The notes: a model not told the origin generated them from the sequence alone. A stretch of 16,288 nt of DNA from Clostridiales bacterium (GCA_019423795.1 JAHZAT010000010.1:3110-19397); one strand, 5' to 3'; positions 5,335 to 13,982 are shown, counted from the first letter of the stretch. Numbers and translations are program-made.

Positions 5335-6051
5335 GTGTTAAAGTTGAGCTTGGTAAGTGGAAGAAGGACATTTTTTGGAAGAGGAAATGAGATTCATTAT
5401 ATTGGGGGAACGGAGATACTTCCGGCACCGCTTGATACAGCGGAGGAGCAGAAAATGATCCATATGTTAGGAACTGTCAATGAAGAAACGGCAAGAAGCA
5501 TGCTGATCGAGAGAAATCTACGATTGGTTGTATACATAGCAAAGAAATTTGACAACACGGGAATCGGTGTGGAAGATCTGATCTCGATTGGTACGATCGG
5601 TCTGATCAAAGCGATCAATACATTTAACCCAGCAAAGAAGATCAAACTTGCGACTTATGCATCCAGATGTATCGAAAATGAAATTTTGATGTATTTAAGA
5701 AGAAATAACAAGACAAAAATGGAAGTTTCCATCGATGAGCCATTAAATGTAGACTGGGATGGAAATGAATTATTATTATCCGATATCCTTGGAACCGATG
5801 AAGATATCATTTACAAGGACTTAGAACATGAAGTAGATAAGAAACTTCTGACAAGAGCCATGACGATCCTTACGGACCGCGAGAAAATGATCATTGAATT
5901 AAGGTTTGGGATCAATCAAAAAGAAGGAAAAGAAAAAACACAGAAAGAAGTCGCTGATATGCTTGGAATTTCACAATCTTACATATCAAGACTGGAGAAA
6001 AAGATCATCAAACGCCTGAAAAGAGAGATGATCAAGATGGGATGTGTATAA
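5335..6051 (+). CDS. sigE: RNA polymerase sporulation sigma factor sigma-E (pro-form)
   Basis: Sigma-E directs early mother-cell transcription in sporulation. Region 2 (LIERNLRLVVYIAKKF, then TFNPAKKIKLATYASRCIEN and MYLRRNNK) and region 4 (LTDREKMIIELRFG, then TQKEVADMLGISQSYISRLE) match the family almost residue for residue. The mature protein should start near YIGGTEILPAPL by comparison with Bacillus. This leaves a pro-sequence of about 21 residues, shorter than the 27 of B. subtilis and basic-aromatic (SGRRTFFGRG). I chose GTG 5335 because GGAGG (5322-5326) lies 8 bases before it. An ATG at 5329 in the same frame is only 2 bases from that site but overlaps the spoIIGA stop. The pair forms the spoIIG operon. 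A promoter-sized gap separates it from the muramidase gene. Confidence 0.96.
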   Translation: MLKLSLVSGRRTFFGRGNEIHYIGGTEILPAPLDTAEEQKMIHMLGTVNEETARSMLIERNLRLVVYIAKKFDNTGIGVEDLISIGTIGLIKAINTFNPAKKIKLATYASRCIENEILMYLRRNNKTKMEVSIDEPLNVDWDGNELLLSDILGTDEDIIYKDLEHEVDKKLLTRAMTILTDREKMIIELRFGINQKEGKEKTQKEVADMLGISQSYISRLEKKIIKRLKREMIKMGCV

Positions 6052-6154
6052 ATTTACAGAAAAATTAAGAAAATGTTCACTTTCTGCCGAAAAAAATATG
6101 ATATGATAAATGTGGAAGAAAAAATAAGGAAACGATCATACTTAGGAGGCAGAG

Positions 6155-7201
6155 ATGAAAATGAAGAGAAGTGAAAAACTAGGAATGTTTACTGGATTGG
6201 TTGTTGGGGTACTCTTATTGCTGATCAGCGTGTTTATGATATTTCAGACAACATGCAAAGTCTGGGGTGCAGAGAAACCAGCCAATGCAACACAGCAGGG
6301 AATTGATGTAAGTTCGCATCAGGGCAAGATCGATTGGGAACAGGTAAAGAACAGTGCTTTGGCAGATTATGCGATCATCCGATGTGGATATGGTGTAAAT
6401 CAAACAGATAAAGATGATAAGTATTGGGACTACAATTCCAGTGAATGTGAGAGACTGGGGATCCCTTATGGAACTTACCTGTATTCTGGAGCTGATACAA
6501 CAGCGAAAGCAAAAAGCGAAGCAGAACATGTTGTCAGACTTTTACAGGGAAAGAATTTAACATATCCGATTTATTATGATATGGAAGCTGATATGTTAAA
6601 TCAGTTAAGCAGCACACAGATCGGAAATATTGCAAAAACATTTTTGAATACGATGGAATCTTATGGATATAAAAATGTCGCAGTTTACAGTAACAAATAC
6701 TTATTTGAAACGAAACTGACAGCATCTGTATTTTCTGATTACCCAAAATGGATTGCACAACATAGTAACAAATGTACATATCAGGGAAGTTATCATATGT
6801 GGCAGTATTCAACACAAGGTGTGATCCCTGGAATTTCAGAAAAAGTTGATTTAAATTATAAGATCGGAAACTGGACTTATGCAGGATACAGTTCAGCAAA
6901 GAAAACAGTTGTTGTTAAACCCAAAGCAACAACGATCAAGAGCTTAAGGAAGAGTGGAAAGAAAGCGATCAAGATCACATATAAGAAGGTTTCAGGAGTC
7001 AGTGGATACCAGATCTATATGTCCACAAAGAAGAAATCAGGATATAAAAAGATCGCAACACTTTCCTCTAAGAAATCATCTTATACCAAAGGAAAACTAA
7101 AAAAAGGAAAGAAATATTATTTTAAGGTCCGCACAATGAAAAAAGTATCCGGCAAGTACAGATACAGCAGTTTTTCCAAAGTAAGATCGATCAAACGATA
7201 A
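6155..7201 (+). CDS. GH25 muramidase (lysozyme) with basic fibronectin III-like C-terminal domain
   Basis: A 348-residue cell-wall hydrolase that should cleave the MurNAc-GlcNAc bond of peptidoglycan. Residues 12-30 form a signal anchor or signal peptide. The GH25 barrel spans about 49-240 with GIDVSSHQGKIDW (D51), the catalytic pair in IYYDMEAD (D142, E144), WIAQ, MWQYST and VDLN (D232). Residues 255-348 form a small domain resembling a fibronectin type III fold (ITYKKVSGVSGYQIYMS, then KGKKYYFKVRTM), very rich in lysine, which probably binds wall polymers. AGGAGG at 6144-6149 lies 5 bases before the ATG. The gene sits 103 bases behind sigE and ends at a strong terminator. A sporulation role is possible from position, but I see no clear sigma-E promoter. 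Confidence 0.92.
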   Translation: MKMKRSEKLGMFTGLVVGVLLLLISVFMIFQTTCKVWGAEKPANATQQGIDVSSHQGKIDWEQVKNSALADYAIIRCGYGVNQTDKDDKYWDYNSSECERLGIPYGTYLYSGADTTAKAKSEAEHVVRLLQGKNLTYPIYYDMEADMLNQLSSTQIGNIAKTFLNTMESYGYKNVAVYSNKYLFETKLTASVFSDYPKWIAQHSNKCTYQGSYHMWQYSTQGVIPGISEKVDLNYKIGNWTYAGYSSAKKTVVVKPKATTIKSLRKSGKKAIKITYKKVSGVSGYQIYMSTKKKSGYKKIATLSSKKSSYTKGKLKKGKKYYFKVRTMKKVSGKYRYSSFSKVRSIKR

Positions 7202-7210
7202 AAAATATCA

Positions 7211-7256
7211 ATGCGGCATCGAAAGCATGAGAATAAGCTTTCGGTGCCGTATTTTT
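7211..7256 (+). terminator. Intrinsic terminator after the GH25 gene
   Basis: A 16-bp stem (7211-7226 with 7237-7252, two G-T pairs) with core GGCATCGAAAGC/GCTTTCGGTGCC and a 10-base loop, followed by TTTTT. It lies 10 bases after the stop. Confidence 0.9.
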
Positions 7257-7353
7257 ATGCAAAAATCAAACCGACCCCCTTTTCAATCTGTTCCATTTGT
7301 AGTAGCATAAAGGATATCAATGAATAGAAAAAAGGAGATTTTGTTAAAGGTTT

Positions 7354-10254
7354 ATGAATAATAAATATACGATCATCAAACAAGAATCTATTGAAGAATT
7401 AAATGGAACAGGATATATTTTAAAGCATGATAAGACGGGAGCCAGAGTGGTTGTGATCTCCAATGAAGATGATAACAAGGTATTCCAGATCGGATTCCGT
7501 ACACCACCAAAAGATGATACAGGAGTTCCTCATATCTTAGAGCATTCTGTACTTTGCGGATCAAGAGAGTTCCCAATGAAGGATCCATTTGTGGAATTGG
7601 TCAAAGGATCACTGAATACATTTTTAAATGCAATGACTTATCCAGATAAGACTGTTTATCCGGTTGCAAGCCAGAATGATAAAGATTTCTTTAACCTGGT
7701 GCATGTTTATCTGGATGCTGTATTTTATCCAAATATCTATAAGAAGCCAGAGATCTTAAAGCAGGAAGGATGGCATTATGATCTGTTAAGCGAAGATGCT
7801 CCTCTGACGTATAACGGAGTTGTGTTTAACGAGATGAAAGGAGTCTTCTCATCTCCAGACCAGCAGCTTGCACGTGTCATTCAGAAGTCTTTATTGGAAG
7901 ACACACCATATGGATTTGAATCAGGCGGAGATCCAAAGGCAATCCCAGATTTAACTTATGAGATGTTCCTTGATTTCCACAAGACTTATTACCATCCATC
8001 CAACAGCTATATTTATCTGTATGGAGATATGGATGTTGATGAATACCTGACATTTATCGATGAACATTATTTAAAAGATTTCGATAAGAAACAGATCGAT
8101 TCATCATGGGAGAAACAAGAACCATTTACAGAAGTAAAACGAGTGGAAGAATATTATCCAGTCGGGGAGAATGACTCCGAAGAAGAAAAGACTTATTTAT
8201 CCTACAATGCAGTGATCGGAGACAGCTTGGATGCAAAACTTTACTTAGGATTTGAGATCTTAAACAGAGTATTATTCGATGCACCTGGAGCACCAGTGAA
8301 GAAAGCTTTGATGGATGCACAGATTGGAAAAGATATTCAAAGTTCTTATGATAATGGGATCATGCAGCCAGTATTTTCTGTGATCGCACAGGAAGCAAGG
8401 GATGATCAGGAAGATGAATTTGTTAAGATTTTAGAAAAGAACTTAGCCAAGATCGCAAAAGAAGGAATTCCAAGAAGAAATCTTTTAGCAGCATTTAATT
8501 ACTATGAATTCAAATACAGAGAAGCAAACTTTGGACGTTTTCCAAAGGGATTGATGTATGGACTTCAGATGTACGACAGCTGGTTATATGACGATGAGAA
8601 ACCATTTATCCATATCAAGACAAATGAGATCTTCAAACAGTTAAGAGAAGAGATCGAGAATGGCTATTTTGAGAATCTGATCAAAGAATATCTGATCGAT
8701 AATAACCATAAAACGATCGTGGTGATGAAGCCAAAGAAAGGCTTACAGAAGATCAAAGATCAGGAAGAAGCGGATAAATTAAAGGCTTACAAAGATTCTT
8801 TATCCGAAGAAGAAGTAAAGAAATTAGTCGAAGAGACGAAACAGTTAAAAGCATCACAGGAAGAAGCATCTACAAAAGAAGAATTAGAGAAGATTCCAGT
8901 GATCGACATTGAAGATATCAGAAAAGATGTCAAACCATTATCCAATGTGGAATCTGAACTTGGTGGTGTGAAAGTATTATGGCATCAGTATTTTACAAAC
9001 AAGATCGCTTACGTCAAGCTCGCATTTGATATGAGTCATGTGCCAATGGATCTCGTGCCATATGCATCATTTTTAGCAGAGATCTTAACGATCGTTGATA
9101 CAACACACTATAGTTATCAGGAATTAGGAAACGAGATCAGCATTGAGACAGGTGGCATCAGCGCAACAATGGATGTTATGCCAACGGATGTGCATGAATT
9201 TCTTCCAATGTTTATCTTAAAGACAAAATGCTTCTACTCTAATATCGAAAAAGCATTTGATCTATTAAAAGAAGTGGCATTTGAAAGCAAATTAGATAAT
9301 AAGAAACGACTAAAAGAGATCATCGGACAGATTTATACAAACCTTAAGATCACATTGACAGAGACAGGACACAAGAGTGCGGCAAACCGTGCAATGTCTT
9401 ATTTCTCAGAATATGCAGCATACCGTGAAGCAATTCAGGGGATCACGATGTATGAGACTGTGAAGAAATGGTATGAAGATTTCGATGAAGAATATGACAA
9501 TATCGTCAATGGTTTAAAAGAAGCTGCAAAAATGATCTTTGAAAAACAAAATATGACGATCAGTTATACAGGAAAAGAAGAAGCACCTGAGTTCATGAAA
9601 GCAGAAGTGGAAAGCTTTATCGAAGGATTATATGAAGACCAGAAACAAGGTGAGAAAGTCAAAGTTACATGCACAAAGAGCAATGAAGGATTTGCAACTG
9701 CAGGTGGTGTTCAGTATGTGGCATGCGCTGGAAACTTTAAGGATGCAGGACTTGAGTATACAGGAGCGTTAAAAGTGCTTCAGATGATCTTCTCCTATGA
9801 ATATCTGTGGATTCAGATCCGTGTCAAAGGTGGTGCGTATGGATGCATGTGCAGTTTCTCAGATCAGGGAGATTCTATGTTTGTGACATACCGTGATCCA
9901 AACCTTTCTGAATCTTATAAAGTATACGATGAGGCAGCAGATTATGTGGCAGATTTTGATGCAGATGATCGTGATATGAAGAAATATATTATTGGAACGA
10001 TCGGAAGCATGGATATGCCAATGGAAGCTGTTGATATGGGGGCAAGAAGTTTTCATGCATATTTCTTAGGCAAGACAGAAGCTGATCTTCAGAAGGTCAG
10101 AGATCAGGTATTATCCTGTACACAGGAAGATATCAGAGCGTTAGCACCGATCGTTAAAGCAGTAGTAGAAGCAGGAAACCGCTGCTGTATTGGAAATGAA
10201 GAGAAGATCGATCAGAATAAAGAATATTTTGATGAAGTAAAACATGTACTATAG
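7354..10254 (+). CDS. M16C (PreP/insulinase-like) zinc metallopeptidase
   Basis: A 966-residue single-chain M16C peptidase, related to presequence protease PreP and insulin-degrading enzymes, which trap and degrade peptides in a closed chamber. The inverted zinc motif is H60-ILE63-H64 in PHILEHSVLCGS. The third ligand is E160 in VVFNEMKG, 96 residues later, the same spacing as in plant PreP. The C-terminal half has the substrate-gripping IRVKGGAYGC motif. Between the halves lies a charged coiled stretch (about residues 470-515, rich in K and E). No signal peptide is seen, so it is probably cytoplasmic. The ATG at 7354 has AAAGG only 3 bases upstream and a stronger AAAGGAG further away. era follows after 23 bases. 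A housekeeping peptide-scavenging role is inferred. Confidence 0.93.
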   Translation: MNNKYTIIKQESIEELNGTGYILKHDKTGARVVVISNEDDNKVFQIGFRTPPKDDTGVPHILEHSVLCGSREFPMKDPFVELVKGSLNTFLNAMTYPDKTVYPVASQNDKDFFNLVHVYLDAVFYPNIYKKPEILKQEGWHYDLLSEDAPLTYNGVVFNEMKGVFSSPDQQLARVIQKSLLEDTPYGFESGGDPKAIPDLTYEMFLDFHKTYYHPSNSYIYLYGDMDVDEYLTFIDEHYLKDFDKKQIDSSWEKQEPFTEVKRVEEYYPVGENDSEEEKTYLSYNAVIGDSLDAKLYLGFEILNRVLFDAPGAPVKKALMDAQIGKDIQSSYDNGIMQPVFSVIAQEARDDQEDEFVKILEKNLAKIAKEGIPRRNLLAAFNYYEFKYREANFGRFPKGLMYGLQMYDSWLYDDEKPFIHIKTNEIFKQLREEIENGYFENLIKEYLIDNNHKTIVVMKPKKGLQKIKDQEEADKLKAYKDSLSEEEVKKLVEETKQLKASQEEASTKEELEKIPVIDIEDIRKDVKPLSNVESELGGVKVLWHQYFTNKIAYVKLAFDMSHVPMDLVPYASFLAEILTIVDTTHYSYQELGNEISIETGGISATMDVMPTDVHEFLPMFILKTKCFYSNIEKAFDLLKEVAFESKLDNKKRLKEIIGQIYTNLKITLTETGHKSAANRAMSYFSEYAAYREAIQGITMYETVKKWYEDFDEEYDNIVNGLKEAAKMIFEKQNMTISYTGKEEAPEFMKAEVESFIEGLYEDQKQGEKVKVTCTKSNEGFATAGGVQYVACAGNFKDAGLEYTGALKVLQMIFSYEYLWIQIRVKGGAYGCMCSFSDQGDSMFVTYRDPNLSESYKVYDEAADYVADFDADDRDMKKYIIGTIGSMDMPMEAVDMGARSFHAYFLGKTEADLQKVRDQVLSCTQEDIRALAPIVKAVVEAGNRCCIGNEEKIDQNKEYFDEVKHVL

Positions 10255-10277
10255 AGAAAACAGGGAAAGGACAATTT

Positions 10278-11183
10278 ATGGCAAATGAATTTAAATCCGG
10301 TTTTGTAACATTTATCGGACGACCAAACGTTGGAAAGTCAACATTAATGAACCGTCTGATCGGACAGAAGATCGCGATCACATCAAGTAAACCGCAGACA
10401 ACAAGAAATCGTATCCAGACAGTGTACACCGATGAAAGAGGGCAGATCATCTTCCTTGATACACCAGGGATCAACAAGGCGAAAAATAAACTTGGAAACT
10501 ATATGTTACAGGTTGCAGAACGAACATTAAATGAAGTCGATGTCGTACTTTGGTTAGTAGAACCAAGTACGTTCATCGGTGGTGGTGAAAAATATATCAT
10601 TGAACAGTTATCTAAGATCAAAACACCGATCATTTTAGTCATCAACAAGATTGATACAGTAGAAGAAAAAGACATCTTAGAAGCGATCGATACATACAAA
10701 GATGTATGTGAATTTGCAGAGATCATCCCGGTATCTGCATTGAAAGGTAAGAATACGGATGATGTCATCGACAGTATTTACAAATATTTAGATGAAGGTC
10801 CAATGTACTTTGATGAAGATACGATCACAGATCAGCCAGAGAGACAGATCTGTGCGGAATTGATCCGTGAGAAAGCTCTTCGTCTGTTAAGTCAGGAGAT
10901 CCCGCATGGGATTGCTGTTGTCATTGATGCGATGAAAGTCAGACGTCATGGACATATCGTGGACATCGATGCAACGATCGTATGCGAGAGAGATTCTCAT
11001 AAAGGGATCATTATCGGAAAGCAGGGATCTATGCTTAAGAAGATCGGTACACAGGCAAGGATCGAGATGGAAAATCTTCTGGATATGAAAGTAAATCTTC
11101 AGTTATGGGTTAAAGTCAAGAAAGACTGGAGAGACAGCGATATGCTGCTTAAGAACTATGGATATGATAAGAAAGAAGTATAA
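10278..11183 (+). CDS. era: GTPase Era
   Basis: Essential GTPase that binds the 3' end of 16S rRNA during 30S maturation and links ribosome assembly with cell cycle. The 301-residue length is standard. G1 is GRPNVGKST (14-22), G2 lies in KPQTTRNR, G3 is DTPG (61-64), G4 is NKID (123-126) and G5 is SAL (153-155). The C-terminal KH domain contains HKGIIIGKQGSMLKKIG (about 241-257). AAAGGA lies 6 bases before the ATG. Downstream recO starts 2 bases after the stop, so era and recO are cotranscribed, most likely with the M16C peptidase gene. Confidence 0.98.
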   Translation: MANEFKSGFVTFIGRPNVGKSTLMNRLIGQKIAITSSKPQTTRNRIQTVYTDERGQIIFLDTPGINKAKNKLGNYMLQVAERTLNEVDVVLWLVEPSTFIGGGEKYIIEQLSKIKTPIILVINKIDTVEEKDILEAIDTYKDVCEFAEIIPVSALKGKNTDDVIDSIYKYLDEGPMYFDEDTITDQPERQICAELIREKALRLLSQEIPHGIAVVIDAMKVRRHGHIVDIDATIVCERDSHKGIIIGKQGSMLKKIGTQARIEMENLLDMKVNLQLWVKVKKDWRDSDMLLKNYGYDKKEV

Positions 11184-11185
11184 AG

Positions 11186-11908
11186 ATGTCACAAGAGATC
11201 AAAGTGACGGGAATGGTCTTACAGGCTGGCAATATTGGGGAGTATGATAAGCGGATCGTACTTCTTACAAAAGAACGTGGAAGGATTTCGGCATTTGCAA
11301 GAGGTGCTAAAAAAGCAACCAGCCAGTATGCGGCAGCCTGTCAGCCATTTACGTTTGGAGAGTTTTCTTTATATGAGGGAAAAAATTCTTTTAATCTGAT
11401 GTGGGCAGGGGTTGAGAATTATTTTGATACTCTGAAAAAAGACCTGGATCTCATTTATTATGCGAGTTATTTTTGTGAACTTGCATCCTACCTGACAAGG
11501 GAGAATAACGATGAGTTAGAGATCTTAAAATTACTCTATCAGACACTGCGTGCATTAGAAAAAAAGACGATTGATATTGAATTGGTCCGCTGTATTTATG
11601 AGATTAAGATCCTTGCATTATATGGAATCGGAATCGAAGCATCCAGATGTGTAAAATGTGGGAGCAGGGAAGATCTGATCTGGTTTGATGCAAGAGAAAG
11701 CGGAGTGGTATGTAACAAATGTGAACATGGAAAAGTGAAAGTAAGTCCTGCAACATTATATACACTTCAGTACATTCTTTACAGTTCGATCGAGAAGCTT
11801 TATACCTTTAAAGTCAGTGCGGATGTTTTATGGGAATTAAAAAAGATCATTCGCGAATATATGCGTTATCATGTGAATCATGAATTTAAATCTTTGTTAT
11901 TTTTATAA
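11186..11908 (+). CDS. recO: DNA repair protein RecO
   Basis: RecO acts with RecR (and RecF) to load RecA on SSB-coated single-stranded DNA. The 240-residue protein has an N-terminal OB fold (VTGMVLQAGNIGEYDKRIVL, then GRISAFARGAKK), a helical middle, and a zinc finger C155-VK-C158 / C176-NK-C179, common in Gram-positive RecO. It starts 2 bases after the era stop with only a weak ribosome site (AAAGAAG), suggesting translational coupling. A strong terminator follows, so it closes the M16C-era-recO unit. Confidence 0.96.
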   Translation: MSQEIKVTGMVLQAGNIGEYDKRIVLLTKERGRISAFARGAKKATSQYAAACQPFTFGEFSLYEGKNSFNLMWAGVENYFDTLKKDLDLIYYASYFCELASYLTRENNDELEILKLLYQTLRALEKKTIDIELVRCIYEIKILALYGIGIEASRCVKCGSREDLIWFDARESGVVCNKCEHGKVKVSPATLYTLQYILYSSIEKLYTFKVSADVLWELKKIIREYMRYHVNHEFKSLLFL

Positions 11909-11936
11909 GATCAGATTTTAACGAAAAAGAGTGAAT

Positions 11937-11966
11937 AAAAAAAGAGCCGGTCATCCGGCTCTTTTT
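11937..11966. terminator. Bidirectional intrinsic terminator between recO and the XRE gene
   Basis: AGAGCCGG (11943-11950), loop TCAT, CCGGCTCT (11955-11962), with an A-run on the left and TTTT on the right. It can end transcripts of recO and of the convergent minus-strand regulator. Confidence 0.92.
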
Positions 11967-11984
11967 ATGTCTGAGATATGTAAT

Positions 11985-12317
11985 CTATTTGCATAAAATG
12001 CGAAGAACTTTAACAAATTTTTCTTTGTCGTCTGTAGAGAATTTTTCCAATAGACGAAGAATTTCTTTGTTCAGTACATCATCTTTTTCACCATTCTCAT
12101 CTGATTCTGGACGAAGAAGATAATCAATAGATACATTCAGAAGTTTTGCGTAATAAGATAGTACACGAAGGTTCATCTTTACGCGGTCATTTTCAATGTT
12201 GCTGATGAATGCAACTGTTACATCGAGTGCATCAGCGATCTGTTCTTGAGTGTACCCTGCCTGCTTACGCAGAGTTTTCATTCTTTTACCAACATTGGTA
12301 TAGTCAATTTGATACAT
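11985..12317 (-). CDS. XRE-family helix-turn-helix regulator divergent from glyS
   Basis: A 110-residue DNA-binding protein. The HTH_3 domain is at residues 9-68: GKRMKTLRKQAGYTQEQIAD, then VTVAFISNIENDRVKMNL, then YYAKLLNVSIDYLL. An acidic linker (PESDENGEKDD) is followed by a helical tail (LNKEILRLLEKFSTDDKEKF and beyond) that probably dimerises. I chose the ATG at 12317 because AAAGGGA lies about 10 bases upstream and the family starts here. The frame extends to an ATG at 12347 without a ribosome site. It shares an AT-rich 198-base region with glyS that holds an inverted repeat on the glyS -35, so it is a candidate regulator of glyS and of itself. Confidence 0.88.
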   Translation of the reverse strand: MYQIDYTNVGKRMKTLRKQAGYTQEQIADALDVTVAFISNIENDRVKMNLRVLSYYAKLLNVSIDYLLRPESDENGEKDDVLNKEILRLLEKFSTDDKEKFVKVLRILCK

Positions 12318-12365
12318 GGTTATAAATTCCCTTTCTTCATATCTCATATAATAATAACACTAAGT

Positions 12366-12371
12366 ATTATA
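12366..12371 (-). promoter_or_regulatory. Possible -10 of the minus-strand XRE gene
   Basis: On the minus strand this reads TATAAT, about 49 bases before the ATG at 12317. No convincing -35 is found at 16-18 bases, and the region is so AT-rich that the match could be chance. Confidence 0.3.
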
Positions 12372-12434
12372 ATATAAAAAAATTTAAAAAGTAATATTCA
12401 TTCAGTATATTTGATATATTTTCGAGTGTGAAGC

Positions 12435-12455
12435 TTTTCAAATATACCTTGAAAA
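12435..12455. promoter_or_regulatory. Inverted repeat, candidate operator on the glyS promoter
   Basis: TTTTCAA (12435-12441) and TTGAAAA (12449-12455) form a perfect 7-bp dyad with a 7-base spacer. The right half contains the glyS -35 hexamer. The half-site core TTTTC also occurs at 12419-12423. The layout fits a repressor site for the divergent XRE protein, which is inference. Confidence 0.45.
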
Positions 12456-12477
12456 ATTACTTATTACAAGATACAAT
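12449..12477 (+). promoter_or_regulatory. Sigma-A promoter of glyS
   Basis: TTGAAA (12449-12454) and TACAAT (12472-12477) are 17 bases apart, each 5 of 6 to consensus. Transcription would begin near 12484, leaving a leader of only about 32 bases, too short for a T-box. Confidence 0.75.
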
Positions 12478-12515
12478 ATATAATAATACAAAAAAGTAAA
12501 GAGGTAAAGGCTATT

Positions 12516-13904
12516 ATGAAATTAACAATGGAGAAAATCGTTAACCTTGCCAAGGTACGTGGATTTGTATACAGCGGTTCTGAAATCTATGGAGGACTTG
12601 CCAATACATGGGACTACGGAAACCTTGGTGTAGAACTTAAGAATAACGTTAAAAAAGCATGGTGGAAGAAGTTCATTCAGGAAAGCCCATATAATGTCGG
12701 AATTGATGCTGCAATCTTAATGAACCCTCAGACATGGGTAGCATCAGGACATCTTGGTAACTTCTCAGATCCATTAATGGATTGTAAAGAATGTCATGAA
12801 CGTTTCCGTGCAGATAAACTGATCGAAGATTATATGCAGGAACATGGAATGGAGATCGAAGGATCTGTGGATGCATGGTCCAAAGAAGAGATGGAAAGCT
12901 TCATCAATGAGCATGATGTTGTATGCCCAACTTGTGGAAAGAAGAACTTTACAGAGATCCGTCAGTTCAACCTGATGTTCAAGACATTCCAGGGTGTTAC
13001 AGAAGATGCGAAGAATACAGTTTACTTACGTCCTGAGACAGCACAGGGAATTTTTGTAAACTTCAAGAATGTTCAGAGAACATCAAGAAAGAAGATCCCA
13101 TTTGGAATCGGACAGATCGGTAAATCTTTCCGTAACGAGATCACACCAGGAAACTTCACATTCCGTACTCGTGAGTTCGAACAGATGGAATTAGAATTCT
13201 TCTGTGAACCAGACAAAGATTTAGAATGGTTTGAATATTGGAAGAATTACTGCATCAACTGGTTACAGACACTTGGAATCAAAGAAGATGAGATGAGAGT
13301 GCGTGACCACGAGAAAGAAGAATTATCTCATTATTCTAAGGCAACATCTGATATTGAATTTATGTTCCCATTTGGATGGGGTGAATTATGGGGTATCGCA
13401 GACCGTACAGATTATGACTTAACTCAGCATCAGAATACATCTGGTGAAGATTTAACATACTTTGATGATGTGAATAAAGAACGTTATATTCCATACGTTA
13501 TCGAACCTTCTCTTGGAGCAGATCGTGTAACACTTGCATTCTTATGCTCTGCTTACGATGAAGAAGAATTAGAAGGTGGGGATACAAGAACAGTTCTTCA
13601 TTTCCATCCAGCATTAGCACCTGTTAAGATCGGTATCTTACCATTATCTAAGAAGTTAAGCGATGGTGCTATGAAGGTTTATGAAGAATTAGCGAAAGAA
13701 TATAACTGTGAATTCGACGAACGTGGTAATATTGGTAAGCGTTATAGAAGACAGGATGAGATTGGAACACCTTACTGTGTAACATTCGATTTCGATTCTT
13801 TAGAAGATGGAGCTGTTACAGTTCGTGACCGTGACACAATGGAACAGGAACGTGTTAAGATTGAAGATCTGAAAGCATATTTTGCAGAAAAATTTGCATA
13901 TTAA
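12516..13904 (+). CDS. glyS: Glycine--tRNA ligase (class II, single-chain alpha2 type)
   Basis: Charges tRNA-Gly with glycine. The 462-residue protein is the eukaryote/archaea-like dimeric form, not the GlyQ/GlyS tetramer. It begins with EKIVNLAKVRGFVYSGSEIY and has two CxxC pairs (C90/C93 and C137/C140) in the insertion, probably binding zinc. LRPETAQGIF, motif 2 (SFRNEITPGNFTFRTREFEQ) and motif 3 (EPSLGADRVTLAFL) follow. The anticodon-binding domain starts near APVKIGILPL. AAAGG at 12506-12510 lies 5 bases before the ATG. It stands alone between a divergent XRE gene and a terminator. No T-box motif is present upstream. Confidence 0.97.
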   Translation: MKLTMEKIVNLAKVRGFVYSGSEIYGGLANTWDYGNLGVELKNNVKKAWWKKFIQESPYNVGIDAAILMNPQTWVASGHLGNFSDPLMDCKECHERFRADKLIEDYMQEHGMEIEGSVDAWSKEEMESFINEHDVVCPTCGKKNFTEIRQFNLMFKTFQGVTEDAKNTVYLRPETAQGIFVNFKNVQRTSRKKIPFGIGQIGKSFRNEITPGNFTFRTREFEQMELEFFCEPDKDLEWFEYWKNYCINWLQTLGIKEDEMRVRDHEKEELSHYSKATSDIEFMFPFGWGELWGIADRTDYDLTQHQNTSGEDLTYFDDVNKERYIPYVIEPSLGADRVTLAFLCSAYDEEELEGGDTRTVLHFHPALAPVKIGILPLSKKLSDGAMKVYEELAKEYNCEFDERGNIGKRYRRQDEIGTPYCVTFDFDSLEDGAVTVRDRDTMEQERVKIEDLKAYFAEKFAY

Positions 13905-13914
13905 TAAGAATGAG

Positions 13915-13951
13915 AATCCGGGGGAATATCAATATCTCTCCGGATTTTTTC
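13915..13951 (+). terminator. Intrinsic terminator after glyS
   Basis: AATCCGG (13915-13921) pairs with CCGGATT (13940-13946), extended inward by G-T and A-T pairs, followed by TTTTT. It ends about 30 bases before the ppk1 start. Confidence 0.82.
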
Positions 13952-13982
13952 ATAGGAAATAGAATGAATGATGGAGGGCAGG

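Noticed and set aside
6076..6107. Promoter for the GH25 gene (TTCACT with TATGAT hexamers)
   Set aside because: The two possible -10 hexamers give spacers of 15 or 20 bases and the -35 is weak; no sigma-E or sigma-G consensus is recognisable either.
7341..7361. Six-codon leader peptide (TTG start) overlapping the M16C gene start
   Set aside because: AAAGGAG lies only 3 bases before the TTG, but the frame is very short with no attenuator structure after it; it is more likely incidental.
10154..10477. Antisense frame of 107 codons across the M16C-era junction
   Set aside because: It lies opposite two clearly conserved genes, has no ribosome site or promoter, and its translation has no recognisable domain.
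12365..12374. Palindrome TATTATAATA as a regulator site
   Set aside because: It is composed only of A and T in a very AT-rich stretch and overlaps a possible -10, so chance is likely.
12348..12515. T-box riboswitch upstream of glyS
   Set aside because: No T-box consensus (AGGGTGG...ACCGCG), no specifier-loop stem and no antiterminator/terminator pair; the region is AT-rich and the predicted leader is only about 32 bases.
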